The position numbers and the translations under genes are program-made. Shown in pieces: positions 35,144-45,900 of a DNA stretch of 64,000 nucleotides. Within the stretch, counting starts at the first letter, position 1. Each line of letters starts with the position of its first letter. Under the pieces are notes generated by a model. That model was given only the letters and a program-made list of their open reading frames with translations, was not told the origin of the DNA and made no database searches. The stretch comes from Bin87 sp965220105 (lineage in GTDB: Bacteria; Chloroflexota; Dehalococcoidia; Lucifugimonadales; UBA3495): assembly GCA_965220105.1 (NCBI GenBank), contig OZ244811.1, positions 930,001-994,000 on the forward strand, given 5' to 3'.

Positions 35144-35433
35144 CACGTCCGAACCGTCGTAACCTGCCGGTGCCACTGGTCAGCTTGTGCGACCTCTACA
35201 ACCGACGCATAACCTCCCTGACGGTTGAAAGATGCAGGCTGGTGTTGCCGAACTTTCTCGACCCGCTTCACGCCTTCGATTTCACCAATGTCGAAGATCA
35301 ACTCCAAATTCACCCGCGCGGATACCCCTCCCGCTGCAGTCGTGTCTCCCTCCTTAGTAGTAGGATTGTTCAAGTAGGAAACTTCAAAACGTAAACCGTA
35401 GTGTAATGGGTCGCTGTGCATGAATCTTGCCAT
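35143..35433 (-). CDS. Small unknown protein
   Basis: A 96-codon frame from ATG 35433 (MARFMHSDPLHYGLRFEVSY) has a beta-rich middle (SARVNLELIFDIGEIEG). Its TGA falls at the first bases of the terminator stem, which supports it being a real transcript end. No clear ribosome-binding site and no recognised family. Confidence 0.4.
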   Translation of the reverse strand: MARFMHSDPLHYGLRFEVSYLNNPTTKEGDTTAAGGVSARVNLELIFDIGEIEGVKRVEKVRQHQPASFNRQGGYASVVEVAQADQWHRQVTTVRT

Positions 35434-35712
35434 GTGATCTACGAAATGCGGATTGACGATTCAGCGTCGAAATTACGGCGAAATTACGGCGTGAGGTGTT
35501 GCCTGGACGAAGCTGCGACGCCCAGTGCCGCACCAACTGTCGCCCGCGTTGCGAGGGACCCTGTACCGGACAAATCAACGCCGGCAGACAACAAAAAGCA
35601 CCCAATTTACTTTGCAGGGTCCGAACCCTGAATGTCCGCTTTCGTCATCTCAAAAGGCGCGTCCGAACCAGACACTCAATCTAGACCCTCCTCTTCAATC
35701 GTATCTTTGTAC

Positions 35713-35833
35713 CTAGTGGTGCGAAATCTTTGTAATGATGGGTAATTCGATTGGTGGGATTACGTAGACAAGCATCAGGCTGAGAACCCGGCTGGACAAG
35801 GAATCCATCATTTCAAAGCAGTTGGACTACTAG
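35713..35833. mobile_element. 121-bp MITE with CTAGT ends, copy 2
   Basis: ctagtggtgcgaaatctttg on the left and, in reverse complement on the right, ctagtagtccaactgctttg pair as imperfect repeats. The left 28 bp match copy 1 at 12611 closely (gcgaaatctttgtaatgatg versus ccgaaatctttgtaatgatg); interiors differ. It covers the 3' end of the gene at 35808-36386. Confidence 0.7.
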
Positions 35834-36386
35834 TGGTGGCAAGGAACGTGAGACGCCCAGCATCGTCCAATTGCGCAATCGCGGGCTCCCCGGGACGTGT
35901 CCACAGAGTATCCCCGTACTGCGACGGATACCCGTCCGGTCTCGCCCTGCGTTCCAAGAACATGACGTAGTCCTGGTCAGCCGTCAGGTCGATTCCATCG
36001 TACTCACCGGACCTCGGCTCCAAATCTGCCGTCACACTCGTGTACCCCTCAGAGTTGACGACGTACATCACATCTCCAGCCGTAGCTGCTCCCTTCAATA
36101 CCTCCACCACCCGGAAACGCTGGAATGCTTCCGTCACCGTTGAGAGCACCTCACCATCGTCCGTCGTGTAGGTCGGTATCACATGAGATTCCTCACCAAG
36201 ATACGTCGCCAACACTATCACGTCAGATTCGGCCAACAGCCTATCGCCAGTCCGATAGTCGTTCCACGACCCCCCCGCCGACCCTCCGCCAGCAAACATC
36301 GCACTGTAGGCCCAAAAGACAACGCCCACCAGGGCGAGCAGCAGCACCGGAATGCCAGTGCCAAACAAAAGCTTCTTGTTAACCAA
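35808..36386 (-). CDS. Membrane-anchored exported protein, 3' end replaced by a MITE
   Basis: Start TTG 36386 has aaggggg 6 nt upstream (the frame opens at GTG 36404). A single hydrophobic segment near the N-terminus (FGTGIPVLLLALVGVVFWAY) anchors or exports the protein; the rest is a beta-rich domain (ESDVIVLATYLGEESHVIPT, FRVVEVLKGAATAGDVMYVV, DQDYVMFLERR). This pattern is a common extracytoplasmic domain in this type of genome, function unknown. The last eight codons (TSSPTALK region) and the stop come from the MITE, so the natural C-terminus is lost or altered. Confidence 0.65.
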   Translation of the reverse strand: MVNKKLLFGTGIPVLLLALVGVVFWAYSAMFAGGGSAGGSWNDYRTGDRLLAESDVIVLATYLGEESHVIPTYTTDDGEVLSTVTEAFQRFRVVEVLKGAATAGDVMYVVNSEGYTSVTADLEPRSGEYDGIDLTADQDYVMFLERRARPDGYPSQYGDTLWTRPGEPAIAQLDDAGRLTFLATTSSPTALK

Positions 36387-36404
36387 GGTCGTCCCCCTTC
36401 TCAC

Positions 36405-37065
36405 AGCACGGCAACCAGCAAATTAGGACGCTGTTTCTTGCCTGCCCTACCGGCTGGTCCTGATGGTGGTCCACGACATCAACGCAACACTATCAGACCG
36501 TCGTTCACCCTCACTCAGGGTAGTAGGCCGCGCATCAGGATTACGAATTTCGTACTGGCACCGCCTACTTGAACAATCCTACAGCGATAAGCGTTCATCA
36601 CACCTCCGAACCCGCGGGGCAAATGTCAGAGATCCCCAACGGAGGGGGAGTGTAGCAACTGCCTGACCTGATACGCCACTTCGAGGTTCGCACGTTTGAC
36701 CACACTTGGCCCATTCCACGTGGTGCCGACCGCCACCGGCCAACGGGGCAGTCAGTTTTTTGTCGGTAACCCGGGAGAGTCCAGCCAGTAGCGCATCCGG
36801 TCTTGGCTGGCGAAACGCGTCAACGACGAGCCGCGACGCCCACTCCGTTGCCTCAACCGGTCGTTCGAAGGAACCCAGGATCGGCTACTCGCCCACGACA
36901 CACCGGGCGAGGCAGTTTTTTGAATCCCGAATTTCGGCAACAACCTCACCGTTTGCCGTGCTCACGAACCGGCCTCGCCTAGCCCGGGCAGGGGGCTAAC
37001 CGACATGAAGAAACGGGGTTTTTCGCTACATTAAGTCTATCCACCAAAACTGAGGTGCTTAGACG
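36405..37065. other. Intergenic region, no clear gene
   Basis: Short frames only. Two similar phrases, ggcagtcagttttttgtcgg near 36747 and gaggcagttttttgaatccc near 36909, occur 160 bp apart and may be weak terminators or remnants of a repeat. Confidence 0.45.
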
Positions 37066-40000
37066 ATGCGAATTCCGAGACTACCCGCCAGACCGTGGGT
37101 TGCGGTCGCCGCCGTAGTGGCAGCCGCTGCAATCCTGCTAACCGTCATCCATCAAGGCAACGCAACGGCCAACACCGGCCCGCCAGGAACACCGGATAAC
37201 GCCCTGGCCCACCTGATCGTCCCAGACGGTGAGGAACCCCGCATACGGGTCAGCTGGGATGCACCGGATGCCGAGGTGTCCGACTACACCATCACCAGAG
37301 CCGACGGCCAGAAATTTTCGGCCAACGGAGCAGCCACCACGTTCTCAGACCACGCGGTGGAGCCGGGAACAACGTACGCCTACTCCGTCGCGGCCCACAG
37401 CGCCGATGGCGCCAGCCCATCCTCCGAATCAGCCTCCGCAGATGTCCCGGACACGCCTTCGGCGCCGGGCAACCTAACCGGAGCCATAGCAGAACCCGAG
37501 TCCACCGACGAAACCGCCACCGTAAACCTGACGTGGACGGCATCCACGGTGCCGGCCGCCGCCCAGTGCGACACGGCCTACCCGCTGACCGGATACACCA
37601 TCTTCCGTTCCGACGGCGACCAGGAAACCGAACTCGGAACCGCGGACGCCGGCGCGACGTCGTTCAACGACACCACCGCCGCCTTCAGCGCCAGCTACAC
37701 CTACCGAGTCACGGCCCGCAGCGCCATCGGCGCCAGCACGGCTTCTGAAACCTCGGTGAGCGTGTTCTCGAGACCCGTATTGCCACCCACCGGACTGACC
37801 GCCTCGATAGCCGACCCCTTTGACGACAACATCTCGCTGTCGTGGAACGCGCCAAGCGAAGGAGCGGACATTGTCCAATACTCGGTACACCGGTACCTGG
37901 GCCCAGATCCCTACGAGGGGACCGACACCCCCATCACACTCTTCGTCCCGGCTCCCGAGAGCTCAGCGGTGGACACCACCGCCCAGGCCGGCGTCACCTA
38001 CTCGTACCTGGTCATAGCCCACAGCGCGTTCAACGTCAGCCTGCCGTCCGACACCGCCGTCATCGAAGCGCCGGCGTCGGCATCCGGGCTCACCGCCACC
38101 GCCGCCGACGCCGCGATTGACCTGGTCTGGAACGCCCCGGCCGCCGGAACGCCGGGCGCCTACCGAGTGGAACGTCAGCCGCTGGACGGCGAATGGACGA
38201 ACATCGCCGACACCACGGCGACCAGCCACTCCGACGACACGGCGCAGCCCAATAACGCCTACCGGTACCGGGTGCAGCACCGCAACCAGCACGGCGGCTC
38301 CACGTGGACGGAGTCCGAGCCCGTAACGCTGATCGCAGTCCCCGGCAAACCGGCCAACCTGTCGGCCACGGTTGACAGCAACGACAACGTCCTGTCCTGG
38401 ACGGCCCCCGACAGCCCCTTCATCGACGGCTACCGGATCCAACACTACATCGGCGACATCGACTGGCACAGCCTCGCCGAAGGCATTACCGACACCGGCT
38501 ACCGCCACGTCGCCGCCCAGGCAGACGTGACCCACCACTACGCCGTCCAGGCTTACAACGCCGCCGGCAACGGCCCCTGGTCCGAACCGGCGTCCGCAAC
38601 CCGCATCACGCCGCCCTCGGCGCCGCACAACGTGTCCGCCCAACTGGACGCAGACGACATCATCGTCACCTGGGAACGGCCCGACACGGTACACGTCAGC
38701 GGCTACACCGTCAGGCATCAGGCCGGATCCGCCGACCCGGTGGAGAGCGGCCGCTTGCCGGAGGGCCAGACCAGCCACCGGATCCCGGACGTGACCGGCG
38801 ACGTCACATACCGCATCTCCGTCCAGGCGTACAACGGCGCCGGCGACAGCGCTTGGTCTGAGGACGTGGGCATCATGCGCCGCCTGGCGCCCTCCGCGCC
38901 GACCAACTTCGCGGTGGCGGTCGGAGCAACCGACATCGTCCTATCCTGGGAAGCCCCCGAGACCGGCGCCGCCGACGGTTACAACGTCGAGTACGGCGAG
39001 CAGGATTCCGAAGAGTTGGCGACCCAGCAGTTGACGGCGGAGCAAACCTCCTACACCCATGCGGACAGCGTGGAGGGCGTGACCTACCAGTACCGCGTCC
39101 AGGCCCACAACACGGCCGGCGAAAGCCCGTGGTCCGAGACCCTGACCGCCGCTCGCACGTTGGCCCCGCCGGCGCCCACCAGCCCGACGGTCGTAGTTAG
39201 CGGCTCCGCCATCACGATCTCGTGGACTGCGCCAGCAAGCGGCGTCGTCGAAAGCTACGAGGTCCAGTACGGCTTCGCCGGATCCGGCGAAACCGACACC
39301 GCCAGCGTGGACGCCAGCATGACTTCCTTCACCCATCTGGACGCCGTCGGCGACACCCGGTACGAGTACCGGGTCCGGTCGGTCAACTCCGTGGGCAACA
39401 GCGAATGGACCGGCCCGGTGCAGGCCATGTGGGTCGTCCCGCCTGAACCACCCACCGGCGTGACCGCCGCAATCGACGGCGACGACATCCTGGTCAGCTG
39501 GACCCGCCCCGACGTCACCTTCATCGACGAGTACCAGGTACACCTCAGGCCACAGAACACCGAGCAATGGACCTCCGTCGTCGTGGCGGCAGACCAGACC
39601 AGCCACCGGCAGGTCGGACCCACTCCCGGAACCACCTACGAGTACCGCATCAGGGCGGTCAACGCCGGTGGCGTCAGCCAGTGGACCGACGCCGTGTCGG
39701 CCGTCTGGCACCGAGGAGCCGCCCCACCCGCGTGGCTATCCTTCACGCCGTTCGGCAACAGGATCTTCATCCAGTGGGCCAGCTCCGTTACCCAGGACGT
39801 CTCCGGATACCAGATCCGCTACCGCATCGACGGCGGCGACTGGACGCAAGAGGACGCGACCAGAGCCTTCTACCTGGCGGACTGGTCGGCTGACCAGAAT
39901 GTCCACGAGTACCAGATGCGGGCACTGGAGGGCCAGCAACCCGGGGACTGGTCGGCAATCCACCGCGCCACCATCGCCACACCGCAACCCGTCCCGTCCC

Positions 40001-40602
40001 TCACGGCAAACCGGGAAGGCGCCAACAGCGCCCGCCTCCACTGGGAACATCCCGCCAGCGGCCAACCCTACCGCTACATCATCCAGTCAAAGGCCAAGAA
40101 CCAACAGAGCTTCAACTACTTGGCCACCGCGTCCGGATATGTCACCACCAGAAGGGTCGACGTCGGATATGACAAGGGTTACACCTTCCGCGTCCTGGCC
40201 CAGAACCACGTGGGCGTCAACGGACCACACCAGGAAGGCGTCACGGCGGCGGCCACCGTTCCCGCCCAGGAACACCAGGGGGACCAGATACCCCGCAACA
40301 TAAACGCCCGGATGCTGGACAACGCCACCGTCCTGCTAACCTGGAATGCTCCCCAACGTACGGGACACCAGGTGGACAGCTACCGGATCTACCGGAAACC
40401 GGTCAGCGACACCAGCCAGCTGGGGGACTCATACGAGAACCATGTGCTGGTGGCCCAGACCGGCAACGCCAACACCATCTACATCGACCACACGGCGGAA
40501 CCCGGGATCGCGTACGAGTACGGCGTGGCCGCCTACCGCAGCCGGTTCTCGGACCCGCTGAGCCCAATATCGCACCCGGCCTACGCCCGGTCCTGGGAGT
40601 AA
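37066..40602 (+). CDS. Giant secreted protein with about 12 fibronectin type III domains
   Basis: The 1178-residue product has a signal peptide or anchor (RPWVAVAAVVAAAAILLTVI, residues 12-31) and then about twelve FN3 repeats of 85-100 residues, each with the pattern P-x-L-x(6-8)-I-x-L-x-W-x-A-P and Y-x-Y-R-V-x-A-x-N-x-x-G (for example PPTGVTAAIDGDDILVSW and TYEYRIRAVNAGGVSQW). No catalytic domain or sorting signal is seen. It is probably a surface or extracellular adhesion or polysaccharide-binding protein. ATG 37066 follows gaggtgcttagacg. A second such protein is encoded at 42930. Confidence 0.85.
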   Translation: MRIPRLPARPWVAVAAVVAAAAILLTVIHQGNATANTGPPGTPDNALAHLIVPDGEEPRIRVSWDAPDAEVSDYTITRADGQKFSANGAATTFSDHAVEPGTTYAYSVAAHSADGASPSSESASADVPDTPSAPGNLTGAIAEPESTDETATVNLTWTASTVPAAAQCDTAYPLTGYTIFRSDGDQETELGTADAGATSFNDTTAAFSASYTYRVTARSAIGASTASETSVSVFSRPVLPPTGLTASIADPFDDNISLSWNAPSEGADIVQYSVHRYLGPDPYEGTDTPITLFVPAPESSAVDTTAQAGVTYSYLVIAHSAFNVSLPSDTAVIEAPASASGLTATAADAAIDLVWNAPAAGTPGAYRVERQPLDGEWTNIADTTATSHSDDTAQPNNAYRYRVQHRNQHGGSTWTESEPVTLIAVPGKPANLSATVDSNDNVLSWTAPDSPFIDGYRIQHYIGDIDWHSLAEGITDTGYRHVAAQADVTHHYAVQAYNAAGNGPWSEPASATRITPPSAPHNVSAQLDADDIIVTWERPDTVHVSGYTVRHQAGSADPVESGRLPEGQTSHRIPDVTGDVTYRISVQAYNGAGDSAWSEDVGIMRRLAPSAPTNFAVAVGATDIVLSWEAPETGAADGYNVEYGEQDSEELATQQLTAEQTSYTHADSVEGVTYQYRVQAHNTAGESPWSETLTAARTLAPPAPTSPTVVVSGSAITISWTAPASGVVESYEVQYGFAGSGETDTASVDASMTSFTHLDAVGDTRYEYRVRSVNSVGNSEWTGPVQAMWVVPPEPPTGVTAAIDGDDILVSWTRPDVTFIDEYQVHLRPQNTEQWTSVVVAADQTSHRQVGPTPGTTYEYRIRAVNAGGVSQWTDAVSAVWHRGAAPPAWLSFTPFGNRIFIQWASSVTQDVSGYQIRYRIDGGDWTQEDATRAFYLADWSADQNVHEYQMRALEGQQPGDWSAIHRATIATPQPVPSLTANREGANSARLHWEHPASGQPYRYIIQSKAKNQQSFNYLATASGYVTTRRVDVGYDKGYTFRVLAQNHVGVNGPHQEGVTAAATVPAQEHQGDQIPRNINARMLDNATVLLTWNAPQRTGHQVDSYRIYRKPVSDTSQLGDSYENHVLVAQTGNANTIYIDHTAEPGIAYEYGVAAYRSRFSDPLSPISHPAYARSWE

Positions 40603-40617
40603 CCACCGCAACAACCC

Positions 40618-40644
40618 AGGGGCCCGTCGTGAGGCGGGCCCCTG
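40618..40644 (+). terminator. Hairpin after the FN3 gene
   Basis: caggggcccg and cgggcccctg pair around tcgtgagg. No T run follows (aacgcaattc), so it may be a rho-dependent or weak terminator. Confidence 0.5.
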
Positions 40645-40682
40645 AACGCAATTCCGTCACACCGCCGGTCGGCAGTCGGACG

Positions 40683-41022
40683 CTATAGTCCCAGGGCCGC
40701 CAGCCCGAATTTCTGGTAGCCCACCATGAAAAGCGCCGACTGCAACGCCAACTCCGTCCGGCCTTCGGGCCAACGTCCGTCCTGACCTTCCCGGTCCGCC
40801 AGTTCCCTCAAGAGCCACGCGGCTATCGTAGATGGGAAACGACGCCAGCGTCATGGCGTAAATCTTGCTGTAGCCAGAGTTCATGGACCTGATCCCGCCG
40901 GCCCTCAACACCCCCATGTCAGCGTCGCCGGCAACCGGGTCCAGCAGTCGGTCGTTCGCAAAGAGGACATCCATCTCAGGCGACCCCAGCTGCTCAAGAC
41001 CCTTCCCGCCGCGGCGCCCCAA
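40683..41022 (-). pseudogene. Frameshifted gene fragment (IYDSRV family)
   Basis: The frame from about 41022 reads EMDVLFANDRLLDPVAGDAD and RSMNSGYSKIYAMTLASFPI then YDSRVA. A frameshift near 40833 is evident because another frame continues sensibly: WLLRELADREGQDGRWPEGR then ELALQSALFMVGYQKFGLAA and a TAG. SGYSKIYAM and FPIYDSRVA are conserved in an uncharacterised plasmid/defence-associated family I have seen but cannot name. Broken copy. Confidence 0.5.
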
Positions 41023-41137
41023 CCTGGATGAGGCCGGGTTGGAGGCTTTCGGGCCGATTATAGCGGCCTAGGATTGAACTAACACTAATATCATGGGAGA
41101 TGGTCGTATTTCTCATAGATATCTTATACTTGGTCTG

Positions 41138-41143
41138 TATAAT
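41138..41143 (+). promoter_or_regulatory. Candidate -10 box
   Basis: TATAAT lies 35 bp upstream of the TTG start at 41179 in an AT-rich stretch. No good -35 sequence is seen 17 bp upstream. Confidence 0.4.
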
Positions 41144-41295
41144 CGAGCGCATTGACCCGTTGAGAGGGAGTAATTCTTTTGGCATTCGACCGGCGACGAC
41201 CCGGAACCGAGACAGCCCGCCCGGCCACGGCAGCGGAGACCACCGTGACGACCGTGCTTGAGGCCGTCGCACTGCGACGCGTCACAGTACCCCCC

Positions 41296-42628
41296 CTGAC
41301 AGGGGTAGGTATAGGGTTTTTACGGCGGGACATGGCGAGTAATCTCCAGGTTGAGCTTGGGTTCTGGCCAGGGTTCGGGCAGCAGCCAGACGCGGCTCCA
41401 GAGGCGGCCCTTGAGCAGCAAGCGCCGGAGCCAGTCGATGCCGTGGCGGATCACGCTCACGGTGCGCGCCGGACGGCTCCAAGGGTCACGGTGATTGGGA
41501 GCCAGCGCTTTGTGCGGCGCCCGCAGGTTGCCTGGAGCAATCCTCCGCTCCTGGGCGTCCTCCACCCTGGTGCCATAGGCCAGGGCCAGCAGCGTGGCCA
41601 CCGACAGGACGAGCCAGTGCCGGGAGACGCGGGTGGGGTCGGTGCGCCGCGTCTTGTCCCACTTCCAGCCCAGGCTCTTGAGGGCCTTGAAGCCCAACTC
41701 GATCCAGAAGCGCAGGGCGTACCAGCTGGGACCCACCTGATCGGGTGCAAGGTCGGTGAGGATGATCCAGGGTTCCTCCTGTTCGGAGTACCAGACCACC
41801 AGCAGGGTGCAGCGGCGTTGGGCCTTGGGGGTGCTGAAGGCGGTGCCGTGGCCGATCCACGCCGTATCGGGACGGGAGACGAAGCGCTGGGCGGGCAATC
41901 GTTTGCCGCCGTCAGCGCAGAAAGTGATGTTCTTTCGGTAGCGCATACCGGGATGCCAGCCCTGAGCCAGGATCTGTTTCCAGAGCTTGGGACTGGCGAT
42001 GCCCCGGTCGCAGAGCACGATGACGGTCATATTCTCGGGAACCGCTGGGGCCAAGGCTTGCAGCAGTTCCACGGTGGGGTCCATCCAGGAGCCGGGCTGG
42101 TCGGCGTGCCGGATGTGCCAGGCCACGGGGATGGCGCAACTGCGGTATACCACGCTGATGACGATGGCGGTGGTCTGGTCGCCTTTGAGGGTGGGGTCTA
42201 TGGCCAAGGCCAAGCCGCCCGACCGCCACCAGCAGAGGACCCACCGCAGCAGTGGCGCGAAGCAGAGAGTTACGTCCAGCTCGGTCTGGCAGGGAGTCGC
42301 GCGGTCGCCGCCGTCGTAGAGCCACTCCCTGAGGCGCTGGCGCAGGTTGTACCAGTTGCTCCAGGGCGAGAGGGCGGAGGCCACGGCGTTCTGGCAGGCG
42401 CTGCCGGCGAGGATGGCCCCGCAGACCCACAGCGCCAGGCCGGTCAATTGTGGCTGGGAGAGGTGAGGTAAATGCGTTTCAATCGTTTTTTGCATCTGAT
42501 AGCATTCGCTGGGAAGGCGCATCGCGGGTCTCCGGCACCTGGTGGTCTCACAACCAAGATGCCGGATGGCGGTGCGCCTTCCCAAGCTATGTCGCAACCC
42601 GATTTCAGCCCATACCTACCCCTGTCAG
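41296..42628 (-). mobile_element. IS4-type element with 11-bp target duplication
   Basis: Tips ctgacaggggtaggtat at 41296 and, reversed, at 42628 are perfect inverted repeats over 17 bp. The direct repeat cagtacccccc flanks the element at 41285-41295 and 42629-42639. Confidence 0.9.
41320..42597 (-). CDS. IS4-type transposase
   Basis: The frame of 425 codons (a start at ATG 42495, MQKTIETHLPHLSQPQL, is likely) has the DDE pattern: LALAIDPTLKGDQTTAIVIS (first Asp), VIVLCDRGIASPKLWKQI (second Asp) and WIELGFKALKSLGWKWDKT with the Y/W-(2)-R-like Glu region. No frameshift. With intact ends and target duplication this copy may be functional. Confidence 0.85.
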   Translation of the reverse strand: MRHSLGRRTAIRHLGCETTRCRRPAMRLPSECYQMQKTIETHLPHLSQPQLTGLALWVCGAILAGSACQNAVASALSPWSNWYNLRQRLREWLYDGGDRATPCQTELDVTLCFAPLLRWVLCWWRSGGLALAIDPTLKGDQTTAIVISVVYRSCAIPVAWHIRHADQPGSWMDPTVELLQALAPAVPENMTVIVLCDRGIASPKLWKQILAQGWHPGMRYRKNITFCADGGKRLPAQRFVSRPDTAWIGHGTAFSTPKAQRRCTLLVVWYSEQEEPWIILTDLAPDQVGPSWYALRFWIELGFKALKSLGWKWDKTRRTDPTRVSRHWLVLSVATLLALAYGTRVEDAQERRIAPGNLRAPHKALAPNHRDPWSRPARTVSVIRHGIDWLRRLLLKGRLWSRVWLLPEPWPEPKLNLEITRHVPP

Positions 42629-42929
42629 CAGTACCCCCCCCCCCCCGACTTTTGCCCCACTAGACCCGCCTCGCAGCCCGCTAAGGTCCCTGCCGGCAGC
42701 CGCATTAACGGCTGCCCCGGTCAAGACTTCCCCGGTATTACCATCCCAAGGCGATGACGCCGTATTGGCCCGGCAGGCCGGAGACGTCACCGCAGTTCCC
42801 GCCAACCCCGCCGGCATCCGCCCGGACGGGGCATTTCCGCTTGGAACGGACGCGCTGGTCCGTCGCCCCGCCAACGGGCGATAGGCGACGCCTGCGCCGG
42901 TTCCGAGCGCAACCAACATGAGGTGACGC

Positions 42930-45900
42930 ATGTCAAACCGTAGCTCCCATTTCGCGCACCGATTCCAGACCCTGCCCTCCGCCTTGGCGGGCGTGTCCGG
43001 CTCAAGGAGGCTCCTGGCGCTGGCGGCGGTCCTCGCCCTGCTGGCCCTGGCACTCCTACCGGCCGCTGCGCAGGCCCAGACCCCGCAGGGCCAGACCGCG
43101 GTCTGGTCCGCAACCATGACCGTTGGGGAGCTAGCAATCGGAGCTCAATTACTTGTTGCCCGCGGATACTCCGTGGGTGACAGCGTGGATGTGAACCCAT
43201 ACGGCAGCCTGACCGACGACGACTTCGACTTCCTACAAACCTCCTACACAGTTAGGCATCTCCAAATCGTCTTGCCGAATTCCGATAATGAACTGGAGTT
43301 AACTCTCGACACCGCTCCCGGCAACGATGCGGCGAACCTCACCCTCCACCTCGGCAGCAACTCCTTCCTCCTGAGCGACGCCACCGTTGATGCAACCGGC
43401 ACCAAGTTCACCTGGAGCGGCCACGGCCTCTCCTGGAGCGTCGGCGACAGCGTCTTAGTCAGCCTCTCAGTGCCCAACGCCCCGCCGGCGTTCACCAGCG
43501 CCGCGTCGTTCTCGGCGCCCGAGAACCAGACGGACGTCGGCACGGTGAGGGCCACGGATGAGAACGCCGCGGACACGGTGAGCTACGCCGTCACCGGCGG
43601 CGCGGACCAGGCGAAGTTCGACTTCGACACGTCCAGCGGCGTTCTGACATTCAAGGACGCGCCCGACCACGAAAACCCCACCGACGCCGGTCGGAACAAC
43701 ACCTATATGGTGACCGTCACCGCCACCGGGGGGACGGGCGACCGCGCGCTGACGACCGACCAGACCATCACCGTGACGGTGACCGACGTAGACGAGACAC
43801 CCGCCGTCGTCACGGTGGTGGTCACCTCGTCGCCGGGTACGGGGACCGACACCTACGGCCGGGGCCAGACCATCGAGGTCACGGTGACCTTCGACCAGGC
43901 GGTGAGGGTCACCGGCACGCCGCGCATCCAATTACGGGTCGGCGGCTCAGATCCCGCAACGCAGCTGAAGTGGGCGAACTACGACGGCGGCTCGGGCAGA
44001 GCGGCGCTGCGGTTCACCTACCGGGTCCAGGCGGCCGACATGGACACCAACGGCATCTACATCGAGGCGGACGAGCTGTTTCTCAACAGCGGCGCGATCC
44101 AGGGCGTTGACGATGACGTCGCCGCCAACCTCGACTACCCCACGCAAGGAACACAGAGCGGGCACAAGGTGGACGGCAGCCTGGTGGGAACCAAACCGTC
44201 GGCCCCCGCGCCCCCCTGGGTCCAGGCGTTGGACGGCAGCACCAGCGCCCTGGACGTGAGATGGATCGAGCCGGCGGATTCGGTGGTCAACTCTTACGAC
44301 CTGCGCTACCGGAAGGATGGCGGCGGGGACTGGGAGGACGGCCCGCAGGACGTGGCCGATACCCGATTCGAGATCACCGGTCTGGAGTCCGGCTCGCCCT
44401 ACGAGGTGCAGGTGCGGGCGACCAACAGCAGGGGCGACAGCGGGTGGTCAGCCTCCACCACCGGCTACCCGGCCACTGTCTACGACATAGACGGCATCTA
44501 CATCTACTGGACGGAACGGCAGGGCTCGGAGAAGCTGCACGAGGATGTCGCCGACCTCGGAAGCAACACGCTGGAGAACGCCTGCGATACCGGCGAGAGC
44601 TTCCGTGCCTTCTGGCTCCAACCCCTGGAGTCCAGAGACGCCGACGAATGGGAAGCCGACGTACAAACCATAGAGGGCACCGGCACCGCTCGGCACATAC
44701 TCCAGACCGCACCCGAACTGACTGGAGCAGTTTCGCTCGACGGGTTCACCATCATCGCGATCAGGATCCGCGGACGGTTTGGAGAAGACTGGAGCAACTG
44801 GTCACGCGCTGTCAACCTCATCTGCGTTCCTACGGAAGACGATTCCGGGAGTGCAACCGGCAACTCATCAACCGGCTCCGAGCATGCGACGAGCAACCCG
44901 CTGACCGGCTTCGAGCTGGTGGACGCCACGGGGCACTTGGACGCGGGCGCGGTCGACGACGGAATGACGCTGACGGACATCGACCCCGACAAGGTCTACG
45001 GCTTTCGGGCCAACATTCTGTCAGGAGCGGAGTTGAAGAGCGTGAAGCTGGAGCTCCGGGGTCCCGGGGCGGACGATATGGTCAACCGCACGGAGAACTA
45101 CCAGCCCTATTCGCTCCACGGCGACAGCAACGGCGAGGAACACGGCGCCGCGCTGGCGGCGGGCAGCTACACCCTGACGGCGACGGCCTATTCCGAGACG
45201 AACGGCGGCGGCAGCCAGCTGGGAACGTTCAGCGTCGAGTTCACGGTCGCAGGCTGGCCGCTGACGGTGAGTTTCGAGGGCCTGCCGCAAACGGGCCACG
45301 GCGGCCAAGGTACGCCGTTCACCTTCAGGATAGCGTTCAGCGAAGCGGTCTCCATCACCCCCGAGGAACTGCGGGACCACGCCCTGAAAGTGACCAACGC
45401 CGCCGTCGAGGCCGTAAGCCGGGTGGACGAGCGCAGCGACCTGTGGGAGGTCCGGTTGGCCCCGGAGTCCAGTGCAACGGTGACGGTGTCGCTGTCACCG
45501 GCCGCCGACTGCGACGCGGTGGGGGCGGTGTGCACCCCGGACGGCAGGATGCTGTCCCACGGCGTAGGGCGCGCCATAGTCGCCCAGCCGCCCAACACTT
45601 CTGCCACCGGCGCGCCCGCCATCAGCGGAACCGCCCAGGTGGGCCAGACGCTCACGGCCGACACCTCGGCCATCGCCGACGAGAACGGACTGGTCAACGT
45701 TTCGTACAGCTACCAGTGGCTGGCCGACGACGCGGACATCTCGGGAGCAAACGGCTCAACCTACACCCTGACCGCCAGCGAGCAGGGCAAGACCATCAGC
45801 GTGACGGTCAGCTTCACCGACGATGCTGGCCACGAGGAATCACGCACCAGCGCGGCGACGTCCCAGGTTACGCCTCCACCGCCCGGAAGACCCCAGAACC

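Larger units (their letters stand above)
41179..42884 (+). pseudogene. Small proline/alanine-rich gene split by an IS4-type element
   Basis: TTG 41179 with gaggga 8 nt upstream opens MAFDRRRPGTETARPATAAE up to the target site at 41295. After the IS, the frame ending at 42884 continues PTFAPLDPPRSPLRSLPAAA to GTDALVRRPANGR. Joined, they would make a protein of about 120 residues, low complexity, of unknown role. The two parts are out of register by one base through the poly-C tract (13 C at 42634-42646), so the homopolymer has also changed length. Confidence 0.5.
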
